DNA of 64,000 bases from Pseudomonas antarctica (GCF_001647715.1 NZ_CP015600.1:1736001-1800000), one strand, 5' to 3'; shown: positions 8,105-16,920, numbered from the stretch's first letter. Program-made: numbers and translations. The notes: a model not told the origin generated them from the letters alone.

Positions 8105-8578
8105 TCAGGCCTTGTCCAGGGCCTGTGCCGCCGCCAAAACGGCGTCCACATGGCCCGGCACTTTCACGCCGCGCCATTCCTGACGCAGCACGCCCTCCTT
8201 GTCGATCAGGAAAGTGCTGCGATCAACCCCCAGGTATTCCTTGCCATACAGCTTCTTCAGCTTGATCACATCAAACAACTGGCAAACCGCTTCGTCCTTG
8301 TCACTGATCAGCTCAAAGGGAAACGCCTGCTTGCTCTTGAAGTTCTCGTGGGATTTCACGCTGTCACGCGACACGCCAAACACTTCGGTGTTGGCGGCCT
8401 TGAACGCCGCGTACTGGTCACGGAAACCCTGGCCTTCAGTGGTGCAGCCCGGGGTGCTGTCCTTCGGATAGAAGTAGATCACCACCTGCTTGCCCTTGAG
8501 TGCAGCGAGGCTGAAGGTCTGGCCGCTGGTGGCCTGGGCTTCGAAATCGGCCACGGGTTTGTCGATGGCTACCGGCAT
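8105..8578 (-). CDS. bcp: Thiol peroxidase, Bcp/PrxQ type peroxiredoxin
   Basis: Cytoplasmic peroxiredoxin that reduces hydrogen peroxide and organic peroxides with thioredoxin. The 157-residue protein has the AhpC/TSA fold with the peroxidatic cysteine at residue 45 in the motif YPKDSTPGCTTEG. The resolving cysteine found five residues later in E. coli Bcp is absent (Gln at 50), so it may act as a one-Cys or alternative two-Cys enzyme using the cysteine near residue 99. It lies 10 bases downstream of gcvR in the same operon, an arrangement shared with other gammaproteobacteria. Confidence 0.93.
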   Translation of the reverse strand: MPVAIDKPVADFEAQATSGQTFSLAALKGKQVVIYFYPKDSTPGCTTEGQGFRDQYAAFKAANTEVFGVSRDSVKSHENFKSKQAFPFELISDKDEAVCQLFDVIKLKKLYGKEYLGVDRSTFLIDKEGVLRQEWRGVKVPGHVDAVLAAAQALDKA

Positions 8579-8588
8579 GAGTTCTTCC

Positions 8589-9149
8589 TTACATTGGGTT
8601 TTGTGGGCGCCACGGCTCGATCAGCGCATCGAGGTTCAGGGCATCGGCGAAATCCAGGAACTGGTCGCGCAGCCAGCTGATCTGCACGCCGGCCGGCAAG
8701 GTCACGGTGAACGTTGCGTTGAGCATGGTGCCGCCGGTTTGTGGCGCCTGGTAAGTGTCGCAGGTCAGGTTTTCCAGCTCGACGTTATGGTCGATGAAGA
8801 ACTGGCACAGCTCGTTGACGATGTCCGAGCGGTAGGCCGAGCTGACGTACGCTACATAAGGCAGGGCTTGTGGGCGGTTTTCCAACGCCGCACTGCGCAC
8901 CACGTTGACCGTGAAGTCGTGCTTCTTCGCCAAGCCCGGCAGGCCGGTTTCCAGACGCGCCAGGGCATCCCAGGTGCCGGAAATCTGCAGCACCAACGCA
9001 CTGCACTCGCCATGGCGGGTCAGGCGGGAGGTCACAACGGCGCAGCGGTTTTCATGGCTGGCGCGGCACAGGACGTTGGTCAGCTCCATGGGGTTGGCGC
9101 CGAGGGCACTGATAACAAGGAATTGTTCGCGAACTGTGGGGGTGGACAT
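8589..9149 (-). CDS. gcvR: Glycine cleavage system regulator GcvR-like, double ACT domain
   Basis: Cytoplasmic protein of 186 residues with two ACT domains, about 9-85 and 93-175. It resembles GcvR, which in E. coli binds glycine and antagonises the activator GcvA. The start REQFLVISALGANPMELTNV and the later YVSSAYRSDIVNELCQFFID fit the family. AGGAAGG lies just before the ATG. It is the first gene of the gcvR-bcp operon and is divergent from dapA. A GcvA-like LysR gene occurs elsewhere in the window (34125-35003), but nothing shows that the two interact. Confidence 0.85.
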   Translation of the reverse strand: MSTPTVREQFLVISALGANPMELTNVLCRASHENRCAVVTSRLTRHGECSALVLQISGTWDALARLETGLPGLAKKHDFTVNVVRSAALENRPQALPYVAYVSSAYRSDIVNELCQFFIDHNVELENLTCDTYQAPQTGGTMLNATFTVTLPAGVQISWLRDQFLDFADALNLDALIEPWRPQNPM

Positions 9150-9422
9150 GCAGCCTTCCTAAAACGATGAGCGGTCGATACGGTGAGGGCTGTATCGATC
9201 AAAGCATGAAGGGTAGCGAAAAGCGTCGCCAAGGGATAGGAGGTGGCGTTTTCATTGCGTGATCGGTCTGATTTCAGCGTGCTTCAAGCAACGCTTCGGC
9301 TCAATGATGGCATTGCCCGTCGTTTAGTTGATCCAGAACGCATCCTCAGGCGGTACTTCGCTTGTACAAGCATCTTGGCGCCAGTACCATTACGGCTCTC
9401 TTTTTCCGGCAGGAGCGGTTGC
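9150..9422. promoter_or_regulatory. gcvR-dapA divergent intergenic region
   Basis: This 273-base gap between divergent operons should hold both promoters. A frame continuous with dapA runs upstream to 9243, but it lacks a ribosome site and DapA-like sequence, so I treat it as untranslated leader. No clear operator palindrome was seen. Confidence 0.5.
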
Positions 9423-10301
9423 ATGATTGCGGGCAGTATGGTGGCACTGGTCACACCCATGGATGCACAAGGTCATCTCGACTGGGATAGCCTGGGCAAA
9501 CTGGTGGACTTCCACCTGCAAGAGGGCACCAACGCCATTGTGGCGGTCGGCACCACAGGTGAATCGGCCACCCTTGATGTGGAAGAACACATTCAGGTGA
9601 TCGAATTCGTGGTCAAGCGCGTCGCGGGTCGTATCGCCGTGATCGCCGGTACGGGCGCCAACTCGACGCGTGAAGCGATCGAGCTGACCAAAAACGCCAA
9701 GAAAGCCGGCGCCGATGCTTGCCTGCTGGTGACCCCGTACTACAACAAGCCGACCCAGGAAGGCCTGTACCAGCACTTCCGCACCATTGCCGAAGCCGTT
9801 GATATCCCGCAGATCCTTTACAACGTGCCCGGCCGCACTGCCTGCGACATGAAGGCCGAGACCGTGATTCGCCTGTCCACCGTACCGAACATCATCGGTA
9901 TCAAGGAAGCCACCGGCGACCTGCAACGCGCCAAGGACATCCTGGCCGGCGTGAGCAGCGACTTCCTGGTGTATTCCGGTGACGACGCCACGGCGGTCGA
10001 ACTGATCTTGCTGGGTGGCAAAGGCAACATCTCGGTGACCGCCAACGTTGCCCCGCGTGCCATGAGCGACATGTGCGCCGCTGCCATCGCCGGTGACGCC
10101 GTGAAAGCGCGTGCGATCCACGAGCAACTGATGCCGCTCAACAAGACACTCTTTATCGAATCCAACCCTATTCCCGTGAAATGGGCGCTGTTTGAGATGG
10201 GCTTGATGCCGGACGGTATCCGTCTGCCGCTCACCCGGCTCAGCGAAGCCTGTCACGAACCGCTGCGACAGGCCCTGCGCCAGTCCGGCGTCCTGGTTTA
10301 A
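9423..10301 (+). CDS. dapA: 4-hydroxy-tetrahydrodipicolinate synthase DapA
   Basis: First committed enzyme of the lysine/diaminopimelate branch: condenses pyruvate with aspartate semialdehyde. The 292-residue TIM-barrel protein carries the Schiff-base lysine at residue 161 (IIGIKEATGD), the proton-relay tyrosine at 133 (LYNVPGRTACD) and the GTTGES pyruvate loop at 43-48. The ATG at 9423 is preceded by AGGAG at 9411-9415 and gives the canonical length. bamC follows after 17 bases, the conserved dapA-bamC pair of gammaproteobacteria. Confidence 0.98.
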   Translation: MIAGSMVALVTPMDAQGHLDWDSLGKLVDFHLQEGTNAIVAVGTTGESATLDVEEHIQVIEFVVKRVAGRIAVIAGTGANSTREAIELTKNAKKAGADACLLVTPYYNKPTQEGLYQHFRTIAEAVDIPQILYNVPGRTACDMKAETVIRLSTVPNIIGIKEATGDLQRAKDILAGVSSDFLVYSGDDATAVELILLGGKGNISVTANVAPRAMSDMCAAAIAGDAVKARAIHEQLMPLNKTLFIESNPIPVKWALFEMGLMPDGIRLPLTRLSEACHEPLRQALRQSGVLV

Positions 10302-10318
10302 TTGAGGAAGCACTACGC

Positions 10319-11434
10319 ATGAAGCGATTGGCCGGACTTTCCGCACTTGCCTTGATTATCTCCAGCACCAGCGGCTGCGGTTGGATTTGGGGCCCGGATG
10401 GTTACTTCCGTGACCGCGGTAGCGATTACCTGGAAGCACAAGCAACCAAACCGATGCAACTGCCGCCCGACGTCAATGTCGCCAAGCGCCTTGACCCGTT
10501 GCTGCCGATCCCGCGCAACGTCGCCGACGACACCACCAAGGGTGAGTACGTGGTGCCGCGTCCACAGCCGATCTCGGCCGTGGCTGACGCCAGTGACTAC
10601 AGCCTGCAGAAGAGCGGCGACAACCGCTGGATCATCGCTCAGCGCCCACCTGCCGAAGTCTGGCCGGTGGCGGTGCAGTTTTTCCAGGACAACGGTTTCC
10701 GCATTGATCAGCAGCGTCCGCAGACCGGTGAGTTCACCACGGCGTGGCAGCACGGCAGCGAACTGTCCGCCAACATGGCCAAGCGCCTGCAGGCCGGTGG
10801 TGTAGCCGCCGACAGCGAAGCCCGTGTGCGTGTGCGTATCGAGCCAGGCGTGCAACGCAATACCAGTGAAGTCTACGTGGTCAGCGCCGAGCGTCCTGCC
10901 GGCAGCACTGCCAACGTCGATTTCACCCCGCGTTCGGTCAACATGGGCGTTGACGCCGCGCTGGTCGACGAGATGCTGGCCAGCATGAGCCGTATCTCCG
11001 AGAAGGGTGGTTCAGTCTCCCTGCTCGCCGCCGGTAACTTCGACACGCCTAACCGCGTCAGCCTCACCGAAGACGGCAGCGGCAACGTGGTGCTGACCCT
11101 GGGTGAAGACCTCGACCGCGCCTGGGCCAGTGTTGGCCGTGCGTTGGAGCAAGGTCCTTGGCGCGTTGAAGACATCAACCGCAGCCTGGGCCTGTACTAC
11201 ATCAACGTGGCTGAAAAGGCCGAGAAGAAAGACGACGAGCCAGGCTTCTTCGGCAAGTTGTTCGGCAGCAAGCCGACCAAGGAAGAGATCGAAACCCGCG
11301 CCGAGCGTTACCAGGTTCGTCTGAGCAAGGTTGGCGAGAGCGTGCAAGTCACTGTCGAGAAGAACATCAACACCGTTGCGCCTGCTGAAACAGCACGCAA
11401 AGTGTTGGGCGTGATTCAGGACAACCTGGGCTGA
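10319..11434 (+). CDS. bamC: Outer membrane assembly lipoprotein BamC (NlpB)
   Basis: Lipoprotein subunit of the beta-barrel assembly machine in the outer membrane. The 371-residue protein has a lipoprotein signal with the acylated cysteine at residue 20 (SSTSGC). An unstructured N-terminal stretch of about 21-95, rich in Pro, by family knowledge binds BamD. Two helix-grip domains follow, about 95-215 and 240-370. GAGGAAG lies 8 bases before the ATG. The next gene begins 4 bases after its stop, so translation is probably coupled. Confidence 0.95.
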   Translation: MKRLAGLSALALIISSTSGCGWIWGPDGYFRDRGSDYLEAQATKPMQLPPDVNVAKRLDPLLPIPRNVADDTTKGEYVVPRPQPISAVADASDYSLQKSGDNRWIIAQRPPAEVWPVAVQFFQDNGFRIDQQRPQTGEFTTAWQHGSELSANMAKRLQAGGVAADSEARVRVRIEPGVQRNTSEVYVVSAERPAGSTANVDFTPRSVNMGVDAALVDEMLASMSRISEKGGSVSLLAAGNFDTPNRVSLTEDGSGNVVLTLGEDLDRAWASVGRALEQGPWRVEDINRSLGLYYINVAEKAEKKDDEPGFFGKLFGSKPTKEEIETRAERYQVRLSKVGESVQVTVEKNINTVAPAETARKVLGVIQDNLG

Positions 11435-11438
11435 TCCG

Positions 11439-12197
11439 ATGCGCTTTGCCGTTCTCGGCAGCGGTAGCCAAGGGAACGGCACGCTGGTCGCTCATGACGA
11501 CACGTACGTGCTGGTGGATTGTGGTTTCTCCCTGCGGGAAACCGAGCGGCGCCTGCTGCGCCTGGGGGTAAACCCTGCGCAGCTGAGCGCGATTCTGGTG
11601 ACCCACGAACATGCCGACCACGTGCATGGCGTGGGTTTGCTGTCTCGGCGCTACAATCTTCCGGTGTACCTGAGTCGCGGCACCTTGCGCGGGATGCGCA
11701 AACCCATAGAACCCGCAGGTTTCCTGGCCGGTGGCGAGACGCTGCAGATTGGTGCGTTGAGCATCAATGTGGTTGCCGTAGCGCACGACGCCCAGGAGCC
11801 GACGCAGTACGTATTCAGTGACGGTGAGCGGCGTTTCGGCGTGCTCACCGACCTGGGTTCCTACTGCTCAAAGGTACTGGACGGTTACCGTGATCTCGAT
11901 GCGTTGATGATCGAGTCCAACCACTGCCGAGACCTGCTGGCACGTGGTCATTACCCGTACTTTCTCAAGCAACGGGTGGGCGGCGAGCTGGGACATTTGA
12001 ACAACCACCAGGCGGCGTACCTGGTGTATGAGTTGGGCTGGCAAGACTTGCAACACCTGGTCCTGGCCCACCTGAGCAGCAAGAACAACCTGCCGCAGCT
12101 GGCCCGGCAATGTTTTGTCGACACCCTAGGGTGCGATCCGGACTGGCTGCAACTGGCCGATCAAGATTCAGGGCTCGACTGGCGACACATCGCCTAG
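11439..12197 (+). CDS. MBL-fold metallo-hydrolase, YycJ-like
   Basis: Cytoplasmic metallo-beta-lactamase-fold hydrolase of 252 residues. The two-metal motif THEHADH near residues 54-60 is intact, with further ligands in NHC (about 161) and AHLSSKNN (about 209). The N-terminus MRFAVLGSGSQGNGTLV matches the YycJ/WalJ subgroup, thought to be DNA exonucleases in Gram-positives. In Pseudomonas it is conserved between bamC and purC, and its function there is not established. The start overlaps the coupling zone of bamC, indicating one operon dapA-bamC-MBL-purC. Confidence 0.88.
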   Translation: MRFAVLGSGSQGNGTLVAHDDTYVLVDCGFSLRETERRLLRLGVNPAQLSAILVTHEHADHVHGVGLLSRRYNLPVYLSRGTLRGMRKPIEPAGFLAGGETLQIGALSINVVAVAHDAQEPTQYVFSDGERRFGVLTDLGSYCSKVLDGYRDLDALMIESNHCRDLLARGHYPYFLKQRVGGELGHLNNHQAAYLVYELGWQDLQHLVLAHLSSKNNLPQLARQCFVDTLGCDPDWLQLADQDSGLDWRHIA

Positions 12198-12224
12198 CCC
12201 ACCATTTAGCAAGCGGAGCCCATC

Positions 12225-12938
12225 ATGGAAAAACGTGAAGAACTCTACCGCGGCAAAGCCAAATCGGTGTACAAGACCGACGACGCCAACCGCCTGATCC
12301 TGCTGTTTCGTAACGACACCTCGGCGTTCGACGGCAAGCGCATCGAACAACTTGATCGCAAAGGCATGGTGAACAACAAGTTCAACGCCTTCATCATGCA
12401 GAAACTCGAAGCGGCCGGCATTCCGACCCAATTCGACAAACTGCTGGGCGACAACGAGTGCCTGGTGAAGAAGCTGGACATGATCCCGGTCGAATGCGTC
12501 GTGCGTAACTACGCCGCCGGCAGCCTGGTCAAGCGCCTGGGCGTGGAAGAGGGCCTCAAGCTCAACCCTTATACCTTCGAGCTGTTCCTGAAGGACGACG
12601 CCAAGGGCGACCCGTTCATCAACGAATCCCACGTCGTGGCGTTCGGCTGGGGCACCGCTGAGCAGCTGGCACGCATGAAGGAGTTGTCCCTCAAGGTCAA
12701 CGACGTGCTGAGCAAGCTGTTCGACGACGCAGGCCTGCTGCTGGTCGACTTCAAACTGGAATTCGGCGTGTTCCACGACGGCTCCATCGTCCTGGGCGAC
12801 GAATTCAGCCCGGACGGCTGCCGTCTGTGGGACAAAGACACCAAGAAGAAGATGGACAAAGACCGCTTCCGCCAGGGCCTCGGTGACGTTATCGAAGCCT
12901 ACGAAGAAGTCGCCAAGCGCCTCGGCGTACCGCTTTAA
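12225..12938 (+). CDS. purC: SAICAR synthetase PurC
   Basis: Phosphoribosylaminoimidazole-succinocarboxamide synthase of purine biosynthesis: joins CAIR and aspartate using ATP. The 237-residue protein starts [20 protein letters not shown] and contains the signature motifs [12 protein letters not shown] and [16 protein letters not shown] lies just upstream of the ATG. It is the last gene of the dapA-bamC group and is followed by the tRNA-Ser gene with its own promoter. Confidence 0.98.
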   Translation: MEKREELYRGKAKSVYKTDDANRLILLFRNDTSAFDGKRIEQLDRKGMVNNKFNAFIMQKLEAAGIPTQFDKLLGDNECLVKKLDMIPVECVVRNYAAGSLVKRLGVEEGLKLNPYTFELFLKDDAKGDPFINESHVVAFGWGTAEQLARMKELSLKVNDVLSKLFDDAGLLLVDFKLEFGVFHDGSIVLGDEFSPDGCRLWDKDTKKKMDKDRFRQGLGDVIEAYEEVAKRLGVPL

Positions 12939-12983
12939 TCGACGCAAGCATCTGATAGAACGGAAAAAAATCGCTTTTGGGGT

Positions 12984-13011
12984 TTGCTTCCGCGAAACAC
13001 ACTGTTATGAT
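12984..13011 (+). promoter_or_regulatory. Sigma-70 promoter of tRNA-Ser
   Basis: TTGCTT (12984-12989) and TATGAT (13006-13011) are spaced by 16 bases, ending 10 bases before the tRNA 5' end. A GC-rich run follows the -10, as in stringently controlled stable RNA promoters. Confidence 0.65.
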
Positions 13012-13021
13012 GCGCGCCGTT

Positions 13022-13111
13022 GGAGAGATGCCAGAGTGGCCGAATGGGACGGATTCGAAATCCGTTGTACCTTCACCGGTACCTAGGGTTCGAATCCCTA
13101 TCTCTCCGCCA
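13022..13111 (+). tRNA. tRNA-Ser (anticodon CGA)
   Basis: 90-nt class II tRNA. The acceptor stem GGAGAGA pairs with TCTCTCC, followed by discriminator G and encoded CCA. The anticodon loop TTCGAAA inside GGATTCGAAATCC gives anticodon CGA. A long variable arm, about GTACCTTCACCGGTAC, and the T arm GGGTTCGAATCCC confirm serine identity. Its 3' end is partly duplicated 5.6 kb downstream, which suggests use as an integration site. Confidence 0.97.
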
Positions 13112-13157
13112 TTACATAGAAAAAGCCCCGTCGCTGAATAAGCGACGGGGCTTTTTT
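13104..13157 (+). repeat. Left copy of tRNA-end direct repeat (att-like)
   Basis: Begins CTCCGCCATTAC in the tRNA 3' end and runs through the tRNA terminator. The right copy is at 18759-18812. It may mark the left boundary of an acquired block. Confidence 0.6.
13121..13157 (+). terminator. Intrinsic terminator of tRNA-Ser
   Basis: AAAA, stem GCCCCGTCGCT (13125-13135), loop GAATA, AGCGACGGGGC (13141-13151), then TTTTTT. Confidence 0.93.
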
Positions 13158-13308
13158 GTTTTCAGATGTTCGTACTTGTTTCTACCACTCCTGCCTCCCT
13201 GTTTTCTTGCGTAAGCCGCATTTCAGTCGTTCTCTGGGAGCGCAGCCCTGTTGGAGTGGGCCTGCAGAAGCGGCTGCTTAATCTGGTGTTTATGCCTGTC
13301 GGCAGCCT

Positions 13309-14997
13309 TCACCGCCTTTGACTGTCTCTTGTTAGCGGTATCGACATTTGGTGCCTGAAAAGGTTGTTAGGGTCTACCTGGTTTTTCAGGGAAATCAACT
13401 CATCTACCAATCCCGAGTCTCCATAGTAAAGTTCCAGCCAACTGTCATCAGGCCTGCCGTTTACCACTAGCATGTCGACATCCGGATAGTTGATGTAGCA
13501 GCCTTCATATCGCCCCTCGACGCCCGGTCGCTGATTGGGTTGACTGGCGTGGACGTCTTCGTAGATTTTATTGATCCATGCGAGTTGAATAGGGTCTTGA
13601 GCGGGGTCAGTCCAGTAGGTTTGATATTGAGACTTTAATATTGATTTGCGCTGTGGAACAGCCGTGTTTCCTTGGCCCAGGCTATTGATTCTCCCACCAT
13701 AAGAATCAATTTGGACAAGGGATTGGCTGAATGTCCCATGTTGCGAAGGGGTGCTCAGATTATTATAAAAAGCATCGCATTCTTCGTCGGTAAAGGTATC
13801 CACTTGGTAGGCAGACTTATATTTTCCTCTTTGATTATTTCCTGATCCATTAATCATCTGGGTGATATAGAACCAATCCATTAGCAGCCCAGGCGACGCT
13901 TGGCTGATAGCTCTGCCAGCCATGCTATGCGGTCTTGGCGCGATGTTGGGTAATACGAAACCGTCGTAGAACTTTCCGTGGCCCGGTGCGGCACTGTTTA
14001 TAGCCGAGAGAAAATCGTTAAAGGGAGCATCTCGCTCATGATCGCCCACCAGGCCATCGCATCCCGTGTATTGGATGGCAAGAATGATTTTGGGGTTGGC
14101 GTCGATGTGATTCAGTTTCAGCAGGCTGAATAGACCACCGTTGGCTTTTGATAAAATAGGCGAGGTTGCATCTGAATCGTTTTTGGCGAACCAGTCGTGA
14201 TAGCCACGCAAAAATGTTCTAAAACTAATGGTGTCAAAGTCAGACCAGTCCCAGGAGAGCGTTGTCCAATACGCTTTTTGTGGCGCCTCGGGCAGGTCGT
14301 TGAAGTAGTAACGAATAATGATGCCGAAATTTCCGCCACCGGCTCCGCAGCAAGCCTTGAAAAGTTCTCGATGCAGCTTGAGATTTGAATGGGGGGTGAC
14401 ATGGACGGGGACTAACGATCTGCTGCTATTGGCGGGGTCCGGAATCAGGATGTCCACGCCGGTTACCCAGTCGACCGTCAACCCCTGAAGGCGCGACAGT
14501 AAACCGTAGCCCCCGCCGCTGATGTGGCCTCCGAGCCCCACGGAGTAACACGAACCGCCAGGTATCGTCTTGCCGCTCTGTTTGTACATTGCCACATAAC
14601 CATCCCAGTTCTGGCTACCTGTGAAAGCAGCGTATTGGTAATGGGTGGGGGTATGACTGTCATGTTTATAGAGCGGTTGAATATTGCCATCCGTATCATG
14701 AGAAAAACCTTTAAGTTCGCCCACGTCAATAATGGCTAGATTTTCGTTGTTTAATTGGTTCGACACGAAGCCTTCATAGCAATGTGCTCCGCTCCTTACG
14801 GTGATCCGAAAGCCTTGTGAGAGGGCTTCATTCGCAGCGTCCAGTACTTCTTCTGGTGTTTTGCACACGTAGATTCGTTTCGCTCCCGTTCCGGCACTTG
14901 GCGGCCAACGGAGATTGAACCCTTTCTGTAAGGTTGAAAATGTCTTGTTGTCTTCCGTTATTGTAATAAAACTCGAGTTGCCTGTTGGGGTACTCAT
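13309..14997 (-). CDS. Bicovalent FAD oxidase, berberine-bridge (BBE) family
   Basis: Predicted oxygen-dependent flavoprotein oxidase of the VAO/BBE superfamily, 562 residues. The PCMH-type FAD domain has both residues expected for bicovalent flavinylation: His72 in RSGAHCYEG and Cys150 in GGSCYSVGLGGHISGGGYG. The C-terminus has the BBE signature: GCYINYPDVD, LYYGDS and DPNNLFRHQMSIP. No Sec or Tat signal is visible. The ATG at 14997 has AGGAGG upstream and is preferred over the longer open frame. Its codons are clearly AT-richer than those of neighbours. It is divergent from a ChiC-type chitinase. Known relatives oxidise sugars or oligosaccharides (hexose, gluco- and chito-oligosaccharide oxidases) or antibiotics; the substrate here is inferred, not shown. 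Confidence 0.85.
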   Translation of the reverse strand: MSTPTGNSSFITITEDNKTFSTLQKGFNLRWPPSAGTGAKRIYVCKTPEEVLDAANEALSQGFRITVRSGAHCYEGFVSNQLNNENLAIIDVGELKGFSHDTDGNIQPLYKHDSHTPTHYQYAAFTGSQNWDGYVAMYKQSGKTIPGGSCYSVGLGGHISGGGYGLLSRLQGLTVDWVTGVDILIPDPANSSRSLVPVHVTPHSNLKLHRELFKACCGAGGGNFGIIIRYYFNDLPEAPQKAYWTTLSWDWSDFDTISFRTFLRGYHDWFAKNDSDATSPILSKANGGLFSLLKLNHIDANPKIILAIQYTGCDGLVGDHERDAPFNDFLSAINSAAPGHGKFYDGFVLPNIAPRPHSMAGRAISQASPGLLMDWFYITQMINGSGNNQRGKYKSAYQVDTFTDEECDAFYNNLSTPSQHGTFSQSLVQIDSYGGRINSLGQGNTAVPQRKSILKSQYQTYWTDPAQDPIQLAWINKIYEDVHASQPNQRPGVEGRYEGCYINYPDVDMLVVNGRPDDSWLELYYGDSGLVDELISLKNQVDPNNLFRHQMSIPLTRDSQRR

Positions 14998-15443
14998 ATT
15001 TGTGCGCCTCCTTGCAAAAAATATGTGCCCTGCGCTGCGCAAGTGTCCTGACTGTTAGTGCTCAATCAGAATGTAAGTGCGTGTTTCACTAGGCGTATCT
15101 CACCTTAGTCTATATTTTCACGCTGTCCATGCTTCTTGCTAAAGCGCTTAGCCTGATATTTTTAGGTGGGTATCCGAAAGGTTATCGGTTGCTAATCGTC
15201 ATACACGACTGTTTCGCCCGTGTGCTTGGCGGTAGAGAAGGGTGAGGTGTGTGTCGGTCGGCGTTCGCCGCCTTGTGTTTTCTTCTTTTGTCGTCGAATT
15301 TATTTTTTATGATGGGCAATCTAAAAGCTTGCGCTAGCCTTAGGGGCTCACTCTAGCGTGAGGCGCCAATTCATCAAAGAGATGAGGTGTCAATAATCTC
15401 GGGCCATGTACGGCTCCTAGTATCGTTCTGAAGGAATAGAACA
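14998..15443. promoter_or_regulatory. Oxidase-chitinase divergent intergenic region
   Basis: A 446-base AT-rich gap with no supported gene. It should hold both divergent promoters. It contains an inverted repeat CTCAC-N6-GTGAG at 15347-15362, about 80 bases before the chitinase start. AAGGA at 15431-15435 is the chitinase ribosome site and also matches the ANGGA core bound by RsmA-type regulators. Confidence 0.5.
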
Positions 15444-16910
15444 ATGTCTAAGATTGATTTTTCATTACTGAAGTCAACCATAAATGATTCAGCTTCTTTG
15501 ATGCCTGACATCGCCAATAAAAAAATCCTGATGGGCTTTTGGCATAACTGGCCAGCGGGCCACAGTGACGGTTATCAAGGTGGGCATTTCGCTAATCTAG
15601 AACTGGTGGATATACCCAAGGACTACAACGTTGTTGCCGTGGCTTTTATGAAAGGCCAGGGCATTCCTACGTTCAAACCCTATAACCTCTCCGACGACGA
15701 GTTTCGCCGCCAGGTGGGCGTGCTGAACAGTCAGGGCAGGGCTGTCTTGATCTCGTTGGGCGGTGCCGATGCTCATATCGAGTTGCACAAAGGGGATGAA
15801 CAGCCTCTGGCCAATGAGATCATCCGCTTGGTTGAAACATACGGCTTCGATGGGTTGGATATCGACCTTGAGCAAAGTGCCATTGATTTCGCTGACAACA
15901 AGACGGTGCTGCCGACAGCCTTGAAACTGGTCAAGGATCACTACAAGGGTGAGGGCAAGCATTTTATTATCAGTATGGCGCCTGAGTTTCCCTATCTCCG
16001 GGCGGGCGGCAAGTACGTTGATTACATTCAGGCGCTCGAGGGCTACTACGATTTCATTGCGCCTCAATACTACAACCAAGGTGGCGATGGGATCTGGGTT
16101 CAAGAATTCAATAACGGTCAGGGGGTCTGGATTGCGCAGAACAATGATGCGATGAAGGAGGACTTTCTTTACTACCTGACCGAGAGCCTGGTCACCGGCA
16201 CTCGGGACTACATCGCCATCCCCGTGGACAAGTTCGTCATTGGCTTACCGACCAACATTGACGCTGCGGCGACAGGCTATGTCATTGAGCCTGCTGCGGT
16301 GGTTAATGCGTTTAAACGTCTCGATGCTGCGGGCCATTCCATCAAAGGACTGATGACCTGGTCGATCAACTGGGACAATGGCGTCAGCAGGGACAATGTT
16401 CCCTACGATTGGGAGTTCTACAATCGCTATGCCCCGTTGATTCACGGTGATACAGGTATCGGCGACCGGCCAACGGCTCCCGCCAATTTGTCCTATAAGG
16501 ACGTGACTGAAACCCGCGTGACCTTGAGTTGGGGGGCCGCAGCGGGCCCTCGTCCAATTCAAACATACACGCTGTACCGCAACGTGACCCCCATAGGTCA
16601 GACGGCGAACTTGACGCGGGAAGACTCGGGTCTAACCCCGAACACGCAGTACAGTTACTTTGTTACGGCAACCGACTCTTTGGGAAAAGAGTCGCTTCCC
16701 AGCATGAGCCTGAGCGTTAGAACCGCCGGAGACGTAACCGACCCCGAGTATCCCGAATGGCAATTGGACCATCGGTATCGCAAGGGGGATGGCGTGACTT
16801 ACGAGGGCAACAGGTACTTGTGCCTGCAAGAGCACGCATCAAACTCAGGCTGGACACCACCCGTCGCCTTTACCCTGTGGTCGAAGGTCGCAATCAAACG
16901 GCGAGCTTAG
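15444..16910 (+). CDS. chiC: GH18 chitinase, ChiC-like, without signal peptide
   Basis: Endochitinase predicted to hydrolyse beta-1,4 N-acetylglucosamine chains. The 488-residue protein has a GH18 barrel (about 25-335) with the catalytic signature FDGLDIDLE, general acid near residue 143. A fibronectin type III domain follows (about 340-428), then a C-terminal CBM5/12 chitin-binding module (about 434-482, with aromatic residues in YPEWQ, YRKGDGV and GWTPP). The N-terminus MSKIDFSLLKSTINDSASLM lacks a signal peptide, like P. aeruginosa ChiC, a leaderless chitinase that appears gradually outside the cell. AAGGA precedes the ATG. It is divergent from a flavin oxidase and is AT-richer than surrounding genes. 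Confidence 0.92.
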   Translation: MSKIDFSLLKSTINDSASLMPDIANKKILMGFWHNWPAGHSDGYQGGHFANLELVDIPKDYNVVAVAFMKGQGIPTFKPYNLSDDEFRRQVGVLNSQGRAVLISLGGADAHIELHKGDEQPLANEIIRLVETYGFDGLDIDLEQSAIDFADNKTVLPTALKLVKDHYKGEGKHFIISMAPEFPYLRAGGKYVDYIQALEGYYDFIAPQYYNQGGDGIWVQEFNNGQGVWIAQNNDAMKEDFLYYLTESLVTGTRDYIAIPVDKFVIGLPTNIDAAATGYVIEPAAVVNAFKRLDAAGHSIKGLMTWSINWDNGVSRDNVPYDWEFYNRYAPLIHGDTGIGDRPTAPANLSYKDVTETRVTLSWGAAAGPRPIQTYTLYRNVTPIGQTANLTREDSGLTPNTQYSYFVTATDSLGKESLPSMSLSVRTAGDVTDPEYPEWQLDHRYRKGDGVTYEGNRYLCLQEHASNSGWTPPVAFTLWSKVAIKRRA

Positions 16911-16920
16911 AGCGGTAGGA

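Noticed and set aside
9243..9422. N-terminal extension of dapA
   Set aside because: DapA of canonical 292 residues starts at 9423 with AGGAG; the extension has no family similarity.
13225..13300. Degenerate REP-like sequence downstream of the flavin oxidase
   Set aside because: Only short matches (GGGAGCGCAG, GGAGTGGGCCTG); no stable palindrome pair could be drawn.
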